DNA from: Blastococcus sp. TML/M2B
GTDB lineage: Bacteria; Actinomycetota; Actinomycetes; Mycobacteriales; Geodermatophilaceae
Length of the DNA stretch: 64,000 nucleotides
Direction: 5' to 3'
NCBI RefSeq assembly: GCF_016612865.1
Contig: NZ_JAENZZ010000001.1
Location: 558,001 to 622,000, forward strand
Part shown: positions 36,887 to 45,014 of the stretch, piece after piece
Numbering within the stretch: the stretch's first letter is position 1
Layout: each line of letters starts with the position of its first letter
Program-made: the position numbers and the translations under genes
Notes under the pieces: model-generated
Database searches by the model: none
Seen by the model: the letters and a program-made list of their open reading frames with translations, nothing else
Told to the model about the DNA's origin: nothing

Positions 36887-37652
36887 TCACCCGCTCCGCA
36901 GCGAGGTCATGGCCTGCACGCCGTGCTCGAGCAGCGCGTCCAGCGCCGGCGGGAGCAGCGGGAAGGTGAGGCCCAGCATCAGCAGCGTCAGCATGATCTT
37001 CACCGGGAAGCCGAAGGCGAAGATGTTGAGCGCGGGGGCGGCGCGGCTGAGCAGGGCGAGCGCGACGTCGGCCAGCAGGAGCACGGCCACCATCGGCCCG
37101 GCGATCTGCAGCGCGGCCAGGAACATCATCGACACGGCCTGGATGAGCACCGCGCCGAGCTGGTCGACCGGCACCTCGCCCCCGACCGGCATCCCCTCGT
37201 AGGAGGTCGCGAACCCCTTCACCAGCAGCAGGTGGCCGCCGCTGGTGAACAGCAGCGTGGTGGCCAGCAGGTAGTGCAGCCGGCCGATGGTGGCGTTCTG
37301 CGTCATCGCCAGCGGGTCGTACGCCGGCTGCAGCGAGAAGCCGCCGGTCACGTCGATGAGGTCGCCGGCCATCTGGACGGCGGTGAACAGCAGCTGCACG
37401 ACGAAGCCCAGCGCCGCACCGATGACCACCTCGGTGACGGCGGCGACGACGACAAACCCGGCGGTCGGCTCGGGCAGGGTCGGTGCGAGTCTGCGTCGAC
37501 AGCAGCATCGACAGCGCCAGCGCCAGCGCGCCCTTGACCGGCCCGGGGATCGTGCGCGAGTTGAACGGCGGCGCCAGCAGCACGAAGCCGGCTGCCCGGG
37601 CGGTGCCGAGCAGCAGCGCCACCAGGGTGACCGCGGGGACCGAGAGGTCCAT
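36887..37652 (-). CDS. fliR: flagellar export protein FliR (frameshifted)
   Basis: Export-gate membrane protein, 254 residues after repair, six helices. The N-terminal half MDLSVPAVTLVALLLGTARA ends in STQT. The second half resumes in another frame at TLPEPTAGF and runs through FATSYEGMPVG. One extra base near 37484-37491 explains the break. FliR is essential for export, and neighbouring genes are intact, so this is more likely a sequencing error than decay. Confidence 0.88.
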
Positions 37653-37655
37653 GGC

Positions 37656-37931
37656 TCAGGTCCGGTCGAGCAGTCGTGGCAGCTGGTCGAACAGGTGCTC
37701 GGTGAAGTCCACCAGCGAGGAGAGGACCCAGTTGCCGGTCAGCAGCAGCGCGATGGCCACGGCGATCATCTTGGGGACGAACGACAGGGTCGCTTCCTGG
37801 ATCTGCGTGGCCGCCTGGAACAGCGAGATCAGGAAGCCGACGGCCAGCGCCGTGAGCAGGATGGGCGCGGCGATCTTGGCCGCCAGCACCATCGTCTCCA
37901 GCGCGATCTCGGTGACATCGGTGTCGCTCAC
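37656..37931 (-). CDS. fliQ: flagellar export protein FliQ
   Basis: A 91-residue two-helix subunit of the FliPQR export pore. Typical stretches are TMVLAAKIAAPILLTALAVG, then ISLFQAATQIQEATLSFVPK. The GTG start is at 37929-37931, directly after fliP (3 bases) and before fliR (3 bases). Confidence 0.93.
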   Translation of the reverse strand: MSDTDVTEIALETMVLAAKIAAPILLTALAVGFLISLFQAATQIQEATLSFVPKMIAVAIALLLTGNWVLSSLVDFTEHLFDQLPRLLDRT

Positions 37932-37934
37932 GGG

Positions 37935-38772
37935 TCAGCCACCCCCGTACGAGCCGACGAGGGCCGTGGTGATCAGCGACCAGCCGTCGACCACCACGAA
38001 CAGCAGCAGCTTGAACGGCAGCGAGACGATCGTGGGCGGCACCATCATCATGCCCATCGACATGAGCGAGGCGCTGACCAGCATGTCGAGCACCAGGAAC
38101 GGGATGAAGACGACCAGCCCGATGATGAAGGCGCTCTTGAGCTCCGAGAGGACGAACGCCGGGACGAGCGTCGTCATGCTGACCGCGCTCGCGTCGGCGG
38201 GCGCCTCCTCGCCGGAGAGGCCGATCATCAGCTTGAGCTCGTCCTCGCGGGTGTTGCTCAGCAGGAACTCGCGCAGCGGGACGACGCCGGCCTCGTAGGC
38301 CTGCGAGACCGTCACGGTGCCGTCCATGTAGGGCTGGATCGCCACCTCGTTGATGTCGCCGAGCACCGGCCCCATCACGAACAGGGTCAGGAACAGCGCC
38401 AGGCCGGTGAGCACCTGGTTGGGCGGCGAGGTCGGCAGCCCCAGCGCGTTCCGGGTGATGCCCAGGACGACGATGATCTTCGTGAACGATGGTCGCCAGC
38501 AGCAGCACCGACGGCGCCACCGACAGCACGGTGATCGCCAGGATGAGCGTGATCGAGGTGCTCGCCGAGCCGCCGCCGATCGAGATGTCCACGCCGCCGT
38601 CGGCCCCGCCGACGGCGGGCACGGTCGGGTCGGTCGGAGCGGTGGGGTCGGTGGGCGCCGCGGCGGCGGGCCCGGCGGCGAGCACCGCCGCGAACCCGGC
38701 CAGCAGCGTCAGCAGCAGGACGAGCGTCGCCCGCCACCGTGCTGCGGGCCGCCGCTGGAGCGGGGCGGTCAT
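37935..38772 (-). CDS. fliP: flagellar export protein FliP (frameshifted)
   Basis: Pore subunit of the export gate, 278 residues after repair. A signal sequence (about 1-40) is followed by a Thr/Pro/Asp linker, then ISIGGGS and membrane helices. The frame breaks at 38490: an extra base changes the conserved TSFT motif (LLATSFTKIIVVLG expected) into a shifted reading. After the break come the family stretches PPNQVLTGLALFLTLFVMGP and FIPFLVLDMLVSASLMSMG. ATG 38770-38772 overlaps the fliO stop. Confidence 0.88.
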
Positions 38773-39207
38773 GACCGGCGGACCGTCCGCTCGCGGAGCT
38801 GGTGGACCAGGTTGCCCCAGCCGTCGCGGTCGAGGACCGAGCCGGCGAGCGGGCCGGTCGAGGACCGGGCGACCAGGGTGGAGGTGGCGGTGGGGGAGTC
38901 CGCGGCCGGCTCGCCGGCGGGAGCCAGGCGCACCGGGTTCCGCTCGCGCAGCGCGGCGTCCACGGTCTCGGGGTCGAGCTCGGCGAGCAGGGGTGACCTG
39001 CTCCTCGGTCGCGCCGACGACCAGGACGACGTCGGCGATGCGGACGACGTTGAGCGAGCTCGTGCGGCCCATCCGCTGGCGGGCCACGACGTCGATGAGG
39101 CCGCTGGACTGGCCCAGGCCGCGCTTCTTCGCCAGCCGGGCGGCGAACACCAGCACCGCGGCGACGAACCCCAGCGACAGGATCAGCCGCAGGATCATCC
39201 AGGTCAT
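38769..39207 (-). CDS. fliO: flagellar export assembly protein FliO (frameshifted)
   Basis: A small membrane protein that helps assemble FliP, 145 residues after repair. One membrane helix (MILRLILSLGFVAAVLVFAA) is followed by the SH3-like core: QRMGRTSSLNVVRIADVVLV then GATEEQVT. One extra base in the four-G run 38990-38993 breaks the frame before LLAELDPETVDAALRE. It overlaps fliN and fliP by four bases each. Confidence 0.8.
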
Positions 39208-39935
39208 GCGTTGACCCCGAGCTCGGCGGCGTCGCTCACGATCTCGCTGATCCGCAGGCCGAAGTCCTCGTCGACGACGACGACCTCGCCGCGGGCGATG
39301 AGGGTGCCGTTGACCAGCAGGTCCGCGGGGGCGCTGGCCGCGCGGTCGAGCTCGACGACCTCGCCCGGGTGCAGCGAGAGCAGCTCCTGGACGGTCATCC
39401 GGGTGCGGCCGATCTCGACGGTGACCTCCATGGCCACGTGCCGCAGCAGGTCCAGGCTGCCGCTCGGCGTGCGGGCGGCGGGCAGGTCCACCTGGAGCGC
39501 GAACGTCGCCTGGTGCTCGCCGTCGGCCAGGAGGGGGACGGCGACGAACATGCCCTTGTCCCGCAGCCCGTCCAGCGCGGCGACCGGCTCGACAAGCCGC
39601 TCGGAGGCGACCCGGACGCGGCCGAGGGTGGCCGCGGCCGCCTCGAGGGCCGGGCGCAGCGCGGCGGCGACGTCCATCCGGCCGACGGGGGAGTTGCTCA
39701 GCGCCTCGACGACGTCGGCGGACACGACCAGCACGACGTCACCGGTGACCTCGCCCGAGAGGCCGGCAGCGACCGCCTGCGCCGCACCCGGGGGGAGCGG
39801 CACGCCGTCGGGATCGCTGGCGGGGGTGCCCGTGACGAGCTGCGTCCTGGCCGGGACCAGGGACGCGGCGGCGCGGGCCGCGGCCGCCACCACGGCGGTG
39901 ACGGTCTGGGAGTCCTGGGTGGTGTCGGTGCTCAT
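39204..39935 (-). CDS. fliN: flagellar motor switch protein FliN/FliY
   Basis: 243 residues, far longer than enteric FliN (137). The C-terminal 80 residues are the SpoA domain (VEIGRTRMTVQELLSLHPGE, then VNGTLIARGEVVVVDEDFG), which forms the C-ring base. The N-terminal 150 residues resemble a CheC/FliY-like domain (VLVVSADVVEALSNSP), so it may bind or dephosphorylate CheY. The ATG overlaps the fliM stop. CheC activity is an inference: no clear catalytic Glu/Asn pair could be checked by eye. Confidence 0.88.
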   Translation of the reverse strand: MSTDTTQDSQTVTAVVAAAARAAASLVPARTQLVTGTPASDPDGVPLPPGAAQAVAAGLSGEVTGDVVLVVSADVVEALSNSPVGRMDVAAALRPALEAAAATLGRVRVASERLVEPVAALDGLRDKGMFVAVPLLADGEHQATFALQVDLPAARTPSGSLDLLRHVAMEVTVEIGRTRMTVQELLSLHPGEVVELDRAASAPADLLVNGTLIARGEVVVVDEDFGLRISEIVSDAAELGVNA

Positions 39936-40918
39936 GCGGTGTCCTTCACGGCAGCGTGCGGGGTGGGGACGATCGAGGCGGCCAGCCGGCGTCTCCGGTG
40001 GTTGCTGGCGATGGCGTAGGCGAACGTGGTGTCGTTCGTGGTGACCTCGAGCGGGCTGTCCCGCGGGTGGCGCAGCAGGACGACGTCGCCGACGGCGAGG
40101 GAGAGCAGGTCGGCCGAGGAGACCGACAGCGGCGCGAACCGCACGCTGACGTCCACCGGCACGAGGTTGAGGCGGGCGGTGAGGGCCTCGGCGGCCTTCT
40201 TGCGCTTGCGCAGCGCCGACTCCGACAGCTGCGGGGAGGCGGCGTTGTTCAGCGACTGCGCGAACGAGGAGAACGGCAGCACCAGGGTGGCCTCGCCCTC
40301 CCGGGCGCCCACGGCCATGGCGAACGTGGCGACCATGACCGTGTCGGACCCGGCGGCGGCCTGCGCCAGCTGCGGGTTGTACTCGAATCCCAGCATCGCC
40401 GGCTGGAGCTCGGTGATGGTGCCGAACGAGGTGGCGAACTCCGCCAGCAGCCGCTCCAGCAGGTGCGTGGTGATGGTGGTCTCCATCGCCGTCATCGGCC
40501 GGTTCGGCTGGGCGGCGGCACCGGAGCCGCCGAGCAGGTGGTCCACCATCGCCATCGCGATGTCCAGCGGGAAGGCGATCATGCCCTTGCCGGCCATCGG
40601 CTCGATGGTGAACGTCGTGATGAACACCGGGTCGGGCAGCGTCTTGACGTAGTCGTCGTAGGAGAACTGCTCGACGCCGGCCAGCTCGAAGCGGGCGCCG
40701 GTGCGCAGGAACGTGGTGAGGATCGTCGTCGCCTGGCGGGCGAACCCCTCCTGCGCGATCTGCATGACCCGCACGTGCTCGCGGGAGAGCTTCGTGGGGC
40801 GGCGGAAGTCGTAGGTGCGGGGCTCGCCCCGGCGGCTGCGGGCGCCGCTGACCGGGACCGCAGCCGGTGCCTGCGCGCCGCCCGCGCGGGGGGCCGGGCC
40901 GGTCTCGGGGGTGGTCAC
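39932..40918 (-). CDS. fliM: flagellar motor switch protein FliM
   Basis: 328 residues: the middle CheC-like domain with GGSG and the C-terminal SpoA domain (VPVDVSVRFAPLSVSSADLL). The CheY-binding N-terminal helix is not obvious; a Pro/Ala-rich head comes first, then YDFRRPTKLSREHVRVM. I prefer GTG at 40916-40918 to the in-frame ATG at 40928-40930. That ATG is part of a GCCGATGA -10 box, and transcription would begin next to the GTG (leaderless). A terminator-like palindrome separates it from fliL, so fliM opens a transcription unit. Confidence 0.85.
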   Translation of the reverse strand: MTTPETGPAPRAGGAQAPAAVPVSGARSRRGEPRTYDFRRPTKLSREHVRVMQIAQEGFARQATTILTTFLRTGARFELAGVEQFSYDDYVKTLPDPVFITTFTIEPMAGKGMIAFPLDIAMAMVDHLLGGSGAAAQPNRPMTAMETTITTHLLERLLAEFATSFGTITELQPAMLGFEYNPQLAQAAAGSDTVMVATFAMAVGAREGEATLVLPFSSFAQSLNNAASPQLSESALRKRKKAAEALTARLNLVPVDVSVRFAPLSVSSADLLSLAVGDVVLLRHPRDSPLEVTTNDTTFAYAIASNHRRRRLAASIVPTPHAAVKDTA

Positions 40919-40926
40919 GCAGGAAC

Positions 40927-40954
40927 TCATCGGCGGGGACCGGGGGGACCCTGA
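40927..40954 (-). promoter_or_regulatory. sigma-28-like promoter of the fliM operon
   Basis: On the minus strand, TCAGG (40950-40954), 15 bases, GCCGATGA (40927-40934). The expected start point lies near 40919, next to GTG 40918. The -10 box contains the ATG that automatic callers would choose for fliM. Confidence 0.55.
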
Positions 40955-41071
40955 CCGGCCTGCGGGGGCGCTCCCGATCGGACGGGAGCGGTGGGGCGGG
41001 TGGTGCGCGAGGGGGCGCCGGGGTGCGGGTGCCGGGCCGTCGTCGTCCCCGAGGGGGAGCGCGCGCCGGGC

Positions 41072-41107
41072 GCGCCAGGGCAGAAATGGCCATTTCTGCC
41101 CTGGCGC
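41072..41107 (-). terminator. 36-bp perfect palindrome behind fliL
   Basis: The two 18-base arms (41072-41089, 41090-41107) are exact reverse complements without a spacer, centred on GGCC, with an AAATGG/CCATTT core. It starts 11 bases after the fliL stop and lies ahead of the fliM promoter. As RNA it would form a hairpin with a four-base loop. It probably ends or dampens the flbD-motAB-fliL message. Confidence 0.65.
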
Positions 41108-41117
41108 CCGCGACGGG

Positions 41118-41576
41118 CTACTGGGTGACGTACTCCGTGTAGTAGATGCCCATCACCATCGGGACGTCGTGCTCGGTGTACGCCGCGATGATCTTCTGCT
41201 CGAGCGCTTCCTTGAGCGCGTCGCGGGCACCGGTCACGTCGGCCGGGTTGGCCTGGGAGAACGTGGAGATGATCGCGTCGTAGGCCTTGGCGCCGTCGAC
41301 GCCGCCGCCTCCGTGACCGCCGCCCGCGGCGGCCGCCGTGTAGTCCAGCGTGATCCCGATCTTCAGGTAGCCGCCGCCGGAGAGGTTCACCGCGATGGGC
41401 TCCAGCGCGGTGTACCCGCCGTGCTCGGGTGCGGCGGCCTCGGCGCTGCCGCCGGAGAACAGGAAGAAGTAGGCGGCGCCGGCCAGGACCAGCACGGCTG
41501 CGCCGATCATGAGGAACAGCTTCTTCTTGCCCTTGGGGGCGTCCTCGTCGGTCTCGGGCTTCGGTTCCTTGCTCAT
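41118..41576 (-). CDS. fliL: flagellar basal body protein FliL
   Basis: A 152-residue single-pass membrane protein that surrounds the stator and supports torque. The cytoplasmic head is lysine-rich (KPETDEDAPKGKKK), followed by a helix LFLMIGAAVLVLAGAAYFFL and a periplasmic domain with EPIAVNLSGGGYLKIGITLDY. The insertion GGGHGGGG is unusual. The ATG overlaps the motB stop. It is the last gene of the flbD-motA-motB-fliL unit. Confidence 0.9.
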   Translation of the reverse strand: MSKEPKPETDEDAPKGKKKLFLMIGAAVLVLAGAAYFFLFSGGSAEAAAPEHGGYTALEPIAVNLSGGGYLKIGITLDYTAAAAGGGHGGGGVDGAKAYDAIISTFSQANPADVTGARDALKEALEQKIIAAYTEHDVPMVMGIYYTEYVTQ

Positions 41577-42472
41577 GGGGTCCCCTCCTGGGATGCGTCG
41601 ATGCCCGGCAGCAGTGCGTTGGCCTCGGCCGAGGCGGTGGACAGGACGACGACGTCGACGCGACGGTTCACGCTGATCGCCGTGGGGTCGGAGATGGGCA
41701 CGAGCGGCTTCGTCGACGAGTAGCCGGCCGCGGACATGCGGTCCTCGGGGACGCCGTCCCCGACCAGGGCGCGCAGCACGGTGCTGGCCCGCCAGCCCGA
41801 CAGCTCCCAGTTCGACGGCCAGGGGCCGCCGCGGGTGACCGGCAGGTGGTTGGCGTGGCCCTCGATGCGCAGCACGTTGGGCAGGCCGGTGAGGGTGGGG
41901 GCGACGGCGGCCAGGATGGCGTCGCCCTCCGGGCGGAGAGCGGCGTCCTCGGCGTCGAAGAGGACGGCGTCGGCGACGATGTGCACCACCAGCCCGCGCT
42001 CGTCGATCTCGAACCGCGCCGCGCCGGAGTAGCCGGCCTCGGCCAGGGCGGCCTCGAGCTGCTCGCGCGCGGCGGCCAGCTCGTCGTAGGCGGTCTGCGC
42101 CTCGGCGGCCACGCGGGCCGCGCGCTCCAGGGCGGCCGCCGCGGCCGCCGCGTCGATCTCCGCCTGCTGCACGGTCGTGTCCGGCGGGATGGCCGAGGCG
42201 ATGTCGACGACGCCCGGCAGCCCGTCGAGGACGGCGCCGTCCGGGGTGGGGCTGGTCATCACGCTCACCGGCTGCCCGAAGGACTCGGCCAGACCCTTGG
42301 CCAGGGCGGCGAACTTCTCCTCGTCCACCTTGCTCATCGCGAAGAGGACGACGAACAGCACGAACAGCAGCGTCATCATGTCGAACGCCGAGACGAGCCA
42401 CCGCTCGTGGTTCTCGTGCTCCTCGTGCTCCTCGTGCTTCGTGCGGCGCCGGCCGCCGTGCCCGGCACTCAC
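41573..42472 (-). CDS. motB: stator protein MotB
   Basis: 299 residues. The cytoplasmic head is His/Glu-rich (KHEEHEEHENHERW). The helix WLVSAFDMMTLLFVLFVVLF carries the proton-accepting aspartate. The C-terminal OmpA-like peptidoglycan-binding domain has IEGHANHLPV and NRRVDVVVL. A coiled segment rich in Ala lies between. GTG at 42470-42472 overlaps the motA stop. The motor is proton-type by this motif, although ion choice cannot be proven by eye. Confidence 0.93.
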   Translation of the reverse strand: MSAGHGGRRRTKHEEHEEHENHERWLVSAFDMMTLLFVLFVVLFAMSKVDEEKFAALAKGLAESFGQPVSVMTSPTPDGAVLDGLPGVVDIASAIPPDTTVQQAEIDAAAAAAALERAARVAAEAQTAYDELAAAREQLEAALAEAGYSGAARFEIDERGLVVHIVADAVLFDAEDAALRPEGDAILAAVAPTLTGLPNVLRIEGHANHLPVTRGGPWPSNWELSGWRASTVLRALVGDGVPEDRMSAAGYSSTKPLVPISDPTAISVNRRVDVVVLSTASAEANALLPGIDASQEGTP

Positions 42473-43239
42473 GCTGCGGCCTTGGCCAGCTCGCTCGGCG
42501 GGATGAGGGCGTTGAGCTTCTGGCGGACCGCGCGCGGGCTGGTGCCGGCCTGGATCTCGGCGATGCCCTCGACGAGCAGCTCCATCTGGGCGGCCTGCAG
42601 CTCGCTGACCCGCATGATCTTGGCGCCCATCGGCAGGAACCAGAAGTTGGCCGCCATGACGCCCCACAGGGTGGCGATGAACGCCGCCGACACCATCGGG
42701 CCCAGCGTCTCGGGGTTGTTCAGGTTCCCCATGACGTTCATCAGGCCGACGATGCAGCCGAGGATGCCGATGGTCGGCGCGTAGCCGCCCATCGCGTTCA
42801 TGAACTTCGCGGCGACCTTGTCCTCGGCCTTCTTCGCCGAGATCTCGCTCTCCAGGACGGTGCGCAGCTCCTCCGGGTCGGTGCCGTCGATGCCCATCTG
42901 GAGGCCGCGCCGGAGGAACGGGTCCTCGATCGCCTTGACCTGCGCCTCGAGCGCGAGCAGACCCTCCTTGCGGGCCTTCTCGGCGAGGGTGACCAGGGTC
43001 TGGATCTGCTCGGTCGGCGCCGGCACCTTGGCCGGGAGGACGGCCATCTTGAACCAGGACGGCAGCTTCTTGAGGTCGGCCATGGTCTGGCTGGCCAGGG
43101 CCGCGCCGAGGGTGGCCACGATGACCAGCACGATCGCGGGCAGGAAGAGCAGCGTCATCGGCGCGACGCCCTCGAGGGTCATGAAGACGAAGAGGGCGAC
43201 GATGGAGATGCCGAAGCCGATGAGGGTGACGGGATCCAC
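42469..43239 (-). CDS. motA: stator protein MotA
   Basis: 256 residues, four membrane helices. The conserved proline-containing stretch GGYAPTIGILGCIVGLMNVM and the cytoplasmic loop with PFLRRGLQMGIDGTDPEEL are present; charged residues of this loop contact FliG. GTG start at 43237-43239. Directly behind flbD, coupled to motB. Confidence 0.94.
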   Translation of the reverse strand: MDPVTLIGFGISIVALFVFMTLEGVAPMTLLFLPAIVLVIVATLGAALASQTMADLKKLPSWFKMAVLPAKVPAPTEQIQTLVTLAEKARKEGLLALEAQVKAIEDPFLRRGLQMGIDGTDPEELRTVLESEISAKKAEDKVAAKFMNAMGGYAPTIGILGCIVGLMNVMGNLNNPETLGPMVSAAFIATLWGVMAANFWFLPMGAKIMRVSELQAAQMELLVEGIAEIQAGTSPRAVRQKLNALIPPSELAKAAA

Positions 43240-43242
43240 GGG

Positions 43243-43521
43243 TCAGCGCTCCTCGGTGCCCGGGAACGGCACGACCGTGTTGCCCGAGGCGAGCTCGGGC
43301 CGGCTCGGGCGGTACTCGCCGCGGTCCATCTCGTAGCTCGTGGCGAGGATCTCCGCGCGGTACTCGCGGATGTCGCGCACGACGTCGTCCACGGTCTCGG
43401 TGACGACGTAGCGGGTGCCGTCGGTCAGGAACACGACGGTGTCCGGGTGCGCCTCGACCCGCTCGATCAGGTCGGGGTTCAGCGCGAACTGGTCCCCGTT
43501 CAGGCGGCTCACACGGATCAC
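43243..43521 (-). CDS. flbD: FlbD-family flagellar protein
   Basis: A 92-residue protein found next to motA in Gram-positive flagellar loci; role unknown. VIRVSRLNGDQFALNPDLIE and HPDTVVFLTDGTRYVV are typical. GTG at 43519-43521 with GAGGA six bases upstream is preferred. The in-frame ATG at 43584 is embedded in a promoter -10 box and would precede the transcript start. Confidence 0.88.
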   Translation of the reverse strand: MIRVSRLNGDQFALNPDLIERVEAHPDTVVFLTDGTRYVVTETVDDVVRDIREYRAEILATSYEMDRGEYRPSRPELASGNTVVPFPGTEER

Positions 43522-43579
43522 GGTCGGTCCTCTGGCTCGGTGGTGCTGGTTCGTCGGTGGGGCGGGAATCGTCACGGGG

Positions 43580-43607
43580 TTCATCGGCGCGGCGCGCGGA
43601 CTCCTTG
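43580..43607 (-). promoter_or_regulatory. sigma-28-like promoter of flbD-motA-motB-fliL
   Basis: On the minus strand, TCAAG (43603-43607), exactly 15 bases, GCCGATGA (43580-43587). This is the best match in the window to the sigma-28 consensus (TAAA, 15 bases, GCCGATAA). The expected start is near 43572, 51 bases before flbD. Confidence 0.7.
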
Positions 43608-43669
43608 AGCCGAAGCCGCCCGGCGCGGCCCGCCCCGGATGCGGGAGGGGGGTCCCTGCCCCGGTGTCC

Positions 43670-43731
43670 GGCGAGATCGCCGGTGTCGCACGCTCCGGGG
43701 GCGGAGGGCGTGCGAGACCGGCGATCTCGCC
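43670..43731 (-). terminator. 24-bp hairpin behind flgE
   Basis: The arms at 43670-43693 and 43708-43731 pair over 24 positions with a single mismatch and a 14-base loop. It starts six bases after the flgE stop and lies before the flbD promoter, so it closes the long flgB-flgE transcript. Confidence 0.7.
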
Positions 43732-43736
43732 GAGGA

Positions 43737-44978
43737 TCAGCGCTTGAGGTTGACCAGGTCCTGGAGGAGCTCGTCGGAGGCGGTGATCACGCGGCTGTTC
43801 GCCTGGAAGCCGCGCTGGGCGACGATCAGGCTGGTGAACTCCTCGGAGAGGTCCACGTTGGACATCTCCAGCGCGCCGGAGGAGAGCACGCCGCGGCCAC
43901 CGGCCCCGGCGACGCCGACCATCGGCTCGCCGGAGTTCTGGGCCACCCGGAACGAGGAGCTGCCGGCCTTCTCCAGGCCGCTCGGGTTGTTGAACGACGC
44001 CATGGCCAGCTGGCCGAGGTTCTGCCGCAGCCCGTTGGAGTACGTGCCCGTGATCGTGCCGTCGTTGGACAGCGAGAAGCCCTGGAGCGTGCCCATGGCG
44101 TAGCCGTCGACGTCGGTGGGAACGACCTCGCTCTTGCCGCCGAACTGGTCGATGCCGGACAGGTCGACGTCGACCAGGCCGGGCCAGCTGGCGGTGCCCG
44201 GCTCGAAGCGGATGCCGGCCGCGGGGGCGGACATCCGGCCGTCGACGTCGAAGGTGATGGTGCCGTCGAAGGCGGTGCCGTCGGCGTTGGTGAGCGGCAG
44301 CGCGGTGCCGCCGTTGGCCACCGACAGGGTCCAGGTGTTCGGCGTGGCGGTCTTGGTGAAGGTGTAGGTGACCTCCTGCCGGACGCCCATCTGGTCGAAC
44401 ATGCGCACCGGGGTCTGGACGAACGCGCCCGTCGCCGCCGCGGAGTCGAGGTTGCCCTCGACCACCGAGGCGCTGGTGGCGGTGGGCGGCACGGCCGCGC
44501 CGTAGGGCACCGACAGGTCCTCGATCGGGCCGTTGGGGTTGATCGTGCCGTCGGCCCCCGCGATCCAGCCCTGCAGGATGCCGCCGTCCGGGGTGACCAG
44601 CCGGCCGGTGGCGTCGAAGGAGAGCGAGCCGGCGCGGGTGTAGAGCTGCTCGCCGCCGGCGCCCTGGGTGACGAAGAACCCGTCGCCCTCGATCATGAAG
44701 TCGGTGGAGCGCCCGGTGGACTGGGCCGCGCCGTTGGTCCAGTTCGTGGTGATCGCGGCGAGCTTGACGCCCAGGCCGATCTGCGCCGGGTTGGTACCAC
44801 CGCGCTCGGCGGCGGGCGCGCCGCCGGCGCGGACGACCTGCGACAGCGTGTCCTGGAAGACGGCGCTGCTGCTCTTGAAGCCGACGGTGTTGACGTTGGC
44901 GATGTTGTTGCCGGTGACGTCCATCTTCGCCTGGTGGGCCTTGAGGCCGGAGATGGCGGAGAACATGGAGCGGAGCAT
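43737..44978 (-). CDS. flgE: flagellar hook protein FlgE
   Basis: 413 residues forming the hook. The N-terminal rod-type block (SMFSAISGLKAHQAKMDVTG, then NNIANVNTVGFKSS) and the C-terminal block (VDLSEEFTSLIVAQRGFQAN) assemble the inner tube. The middle holds the D1/D2 hook domains, including DFMIEGDGFFVTQG. ATG 44976-44978. Last gene of the flgB operon. FlgF and FlgG, the other long rod proteins, are not in the window. Confidence 0.94.
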   Translation of the reverse strand: MLRSMFSAISGLKAHQAKMDVTGNNIANVNTVGFKSSSAVFQDTLSQVVRAGGAPAAERGGTNPAQIGLGVKLAAITTNWTNGAAQSTGRSTDFMIEGDGFFVTQGAGGEQLYTRAGSLSFDATGRLVTPDGGILQGWIAGADGTINPNGPIEDLSVPYGAAVPPTATSASVVEGNLDSAAATGAFVQTPVRMFDQMGVRQEVTYTFTKTATPNTWTLSVANGGTALPLTNADGTAFDGTITFDVDGRMSAPAAGIRFEPGTASWPGLVDVDLSGIDQFGGKSEVVPTDVDGYAMGTLQGFSLSNDGTITGTYSNGLRQNLGQLAMASFNNPSGLEKAGSSSFRVAQNSGEPMVGVAGAGGRGVLSSGALEMSNVDLSEEFTSLIVAQRGFQANSRVITASDELLQDLVNLKR

Positions 44979-45014
44979 GCGGGGGGTCTCCTCGGGAGTC
45001 GTGCGGGAAGTGGG

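Noticed and set aside
33508..36969. 1153-codon open frame on the plus strand opposite flhA and flhB
   Set aside because: It is antisense to clear flhA and flhB, has no family features, and is rich in His/Asp/Gly/Arg as expected for a mirror frame of GC-rich genes.
37484..38993. Programmed frameshifting in fliR, fliP and fliO
   Set aside because: No slippery heptamer plus downstream structure common to the three sites; similar single-base shifts occur in unrelated genes.
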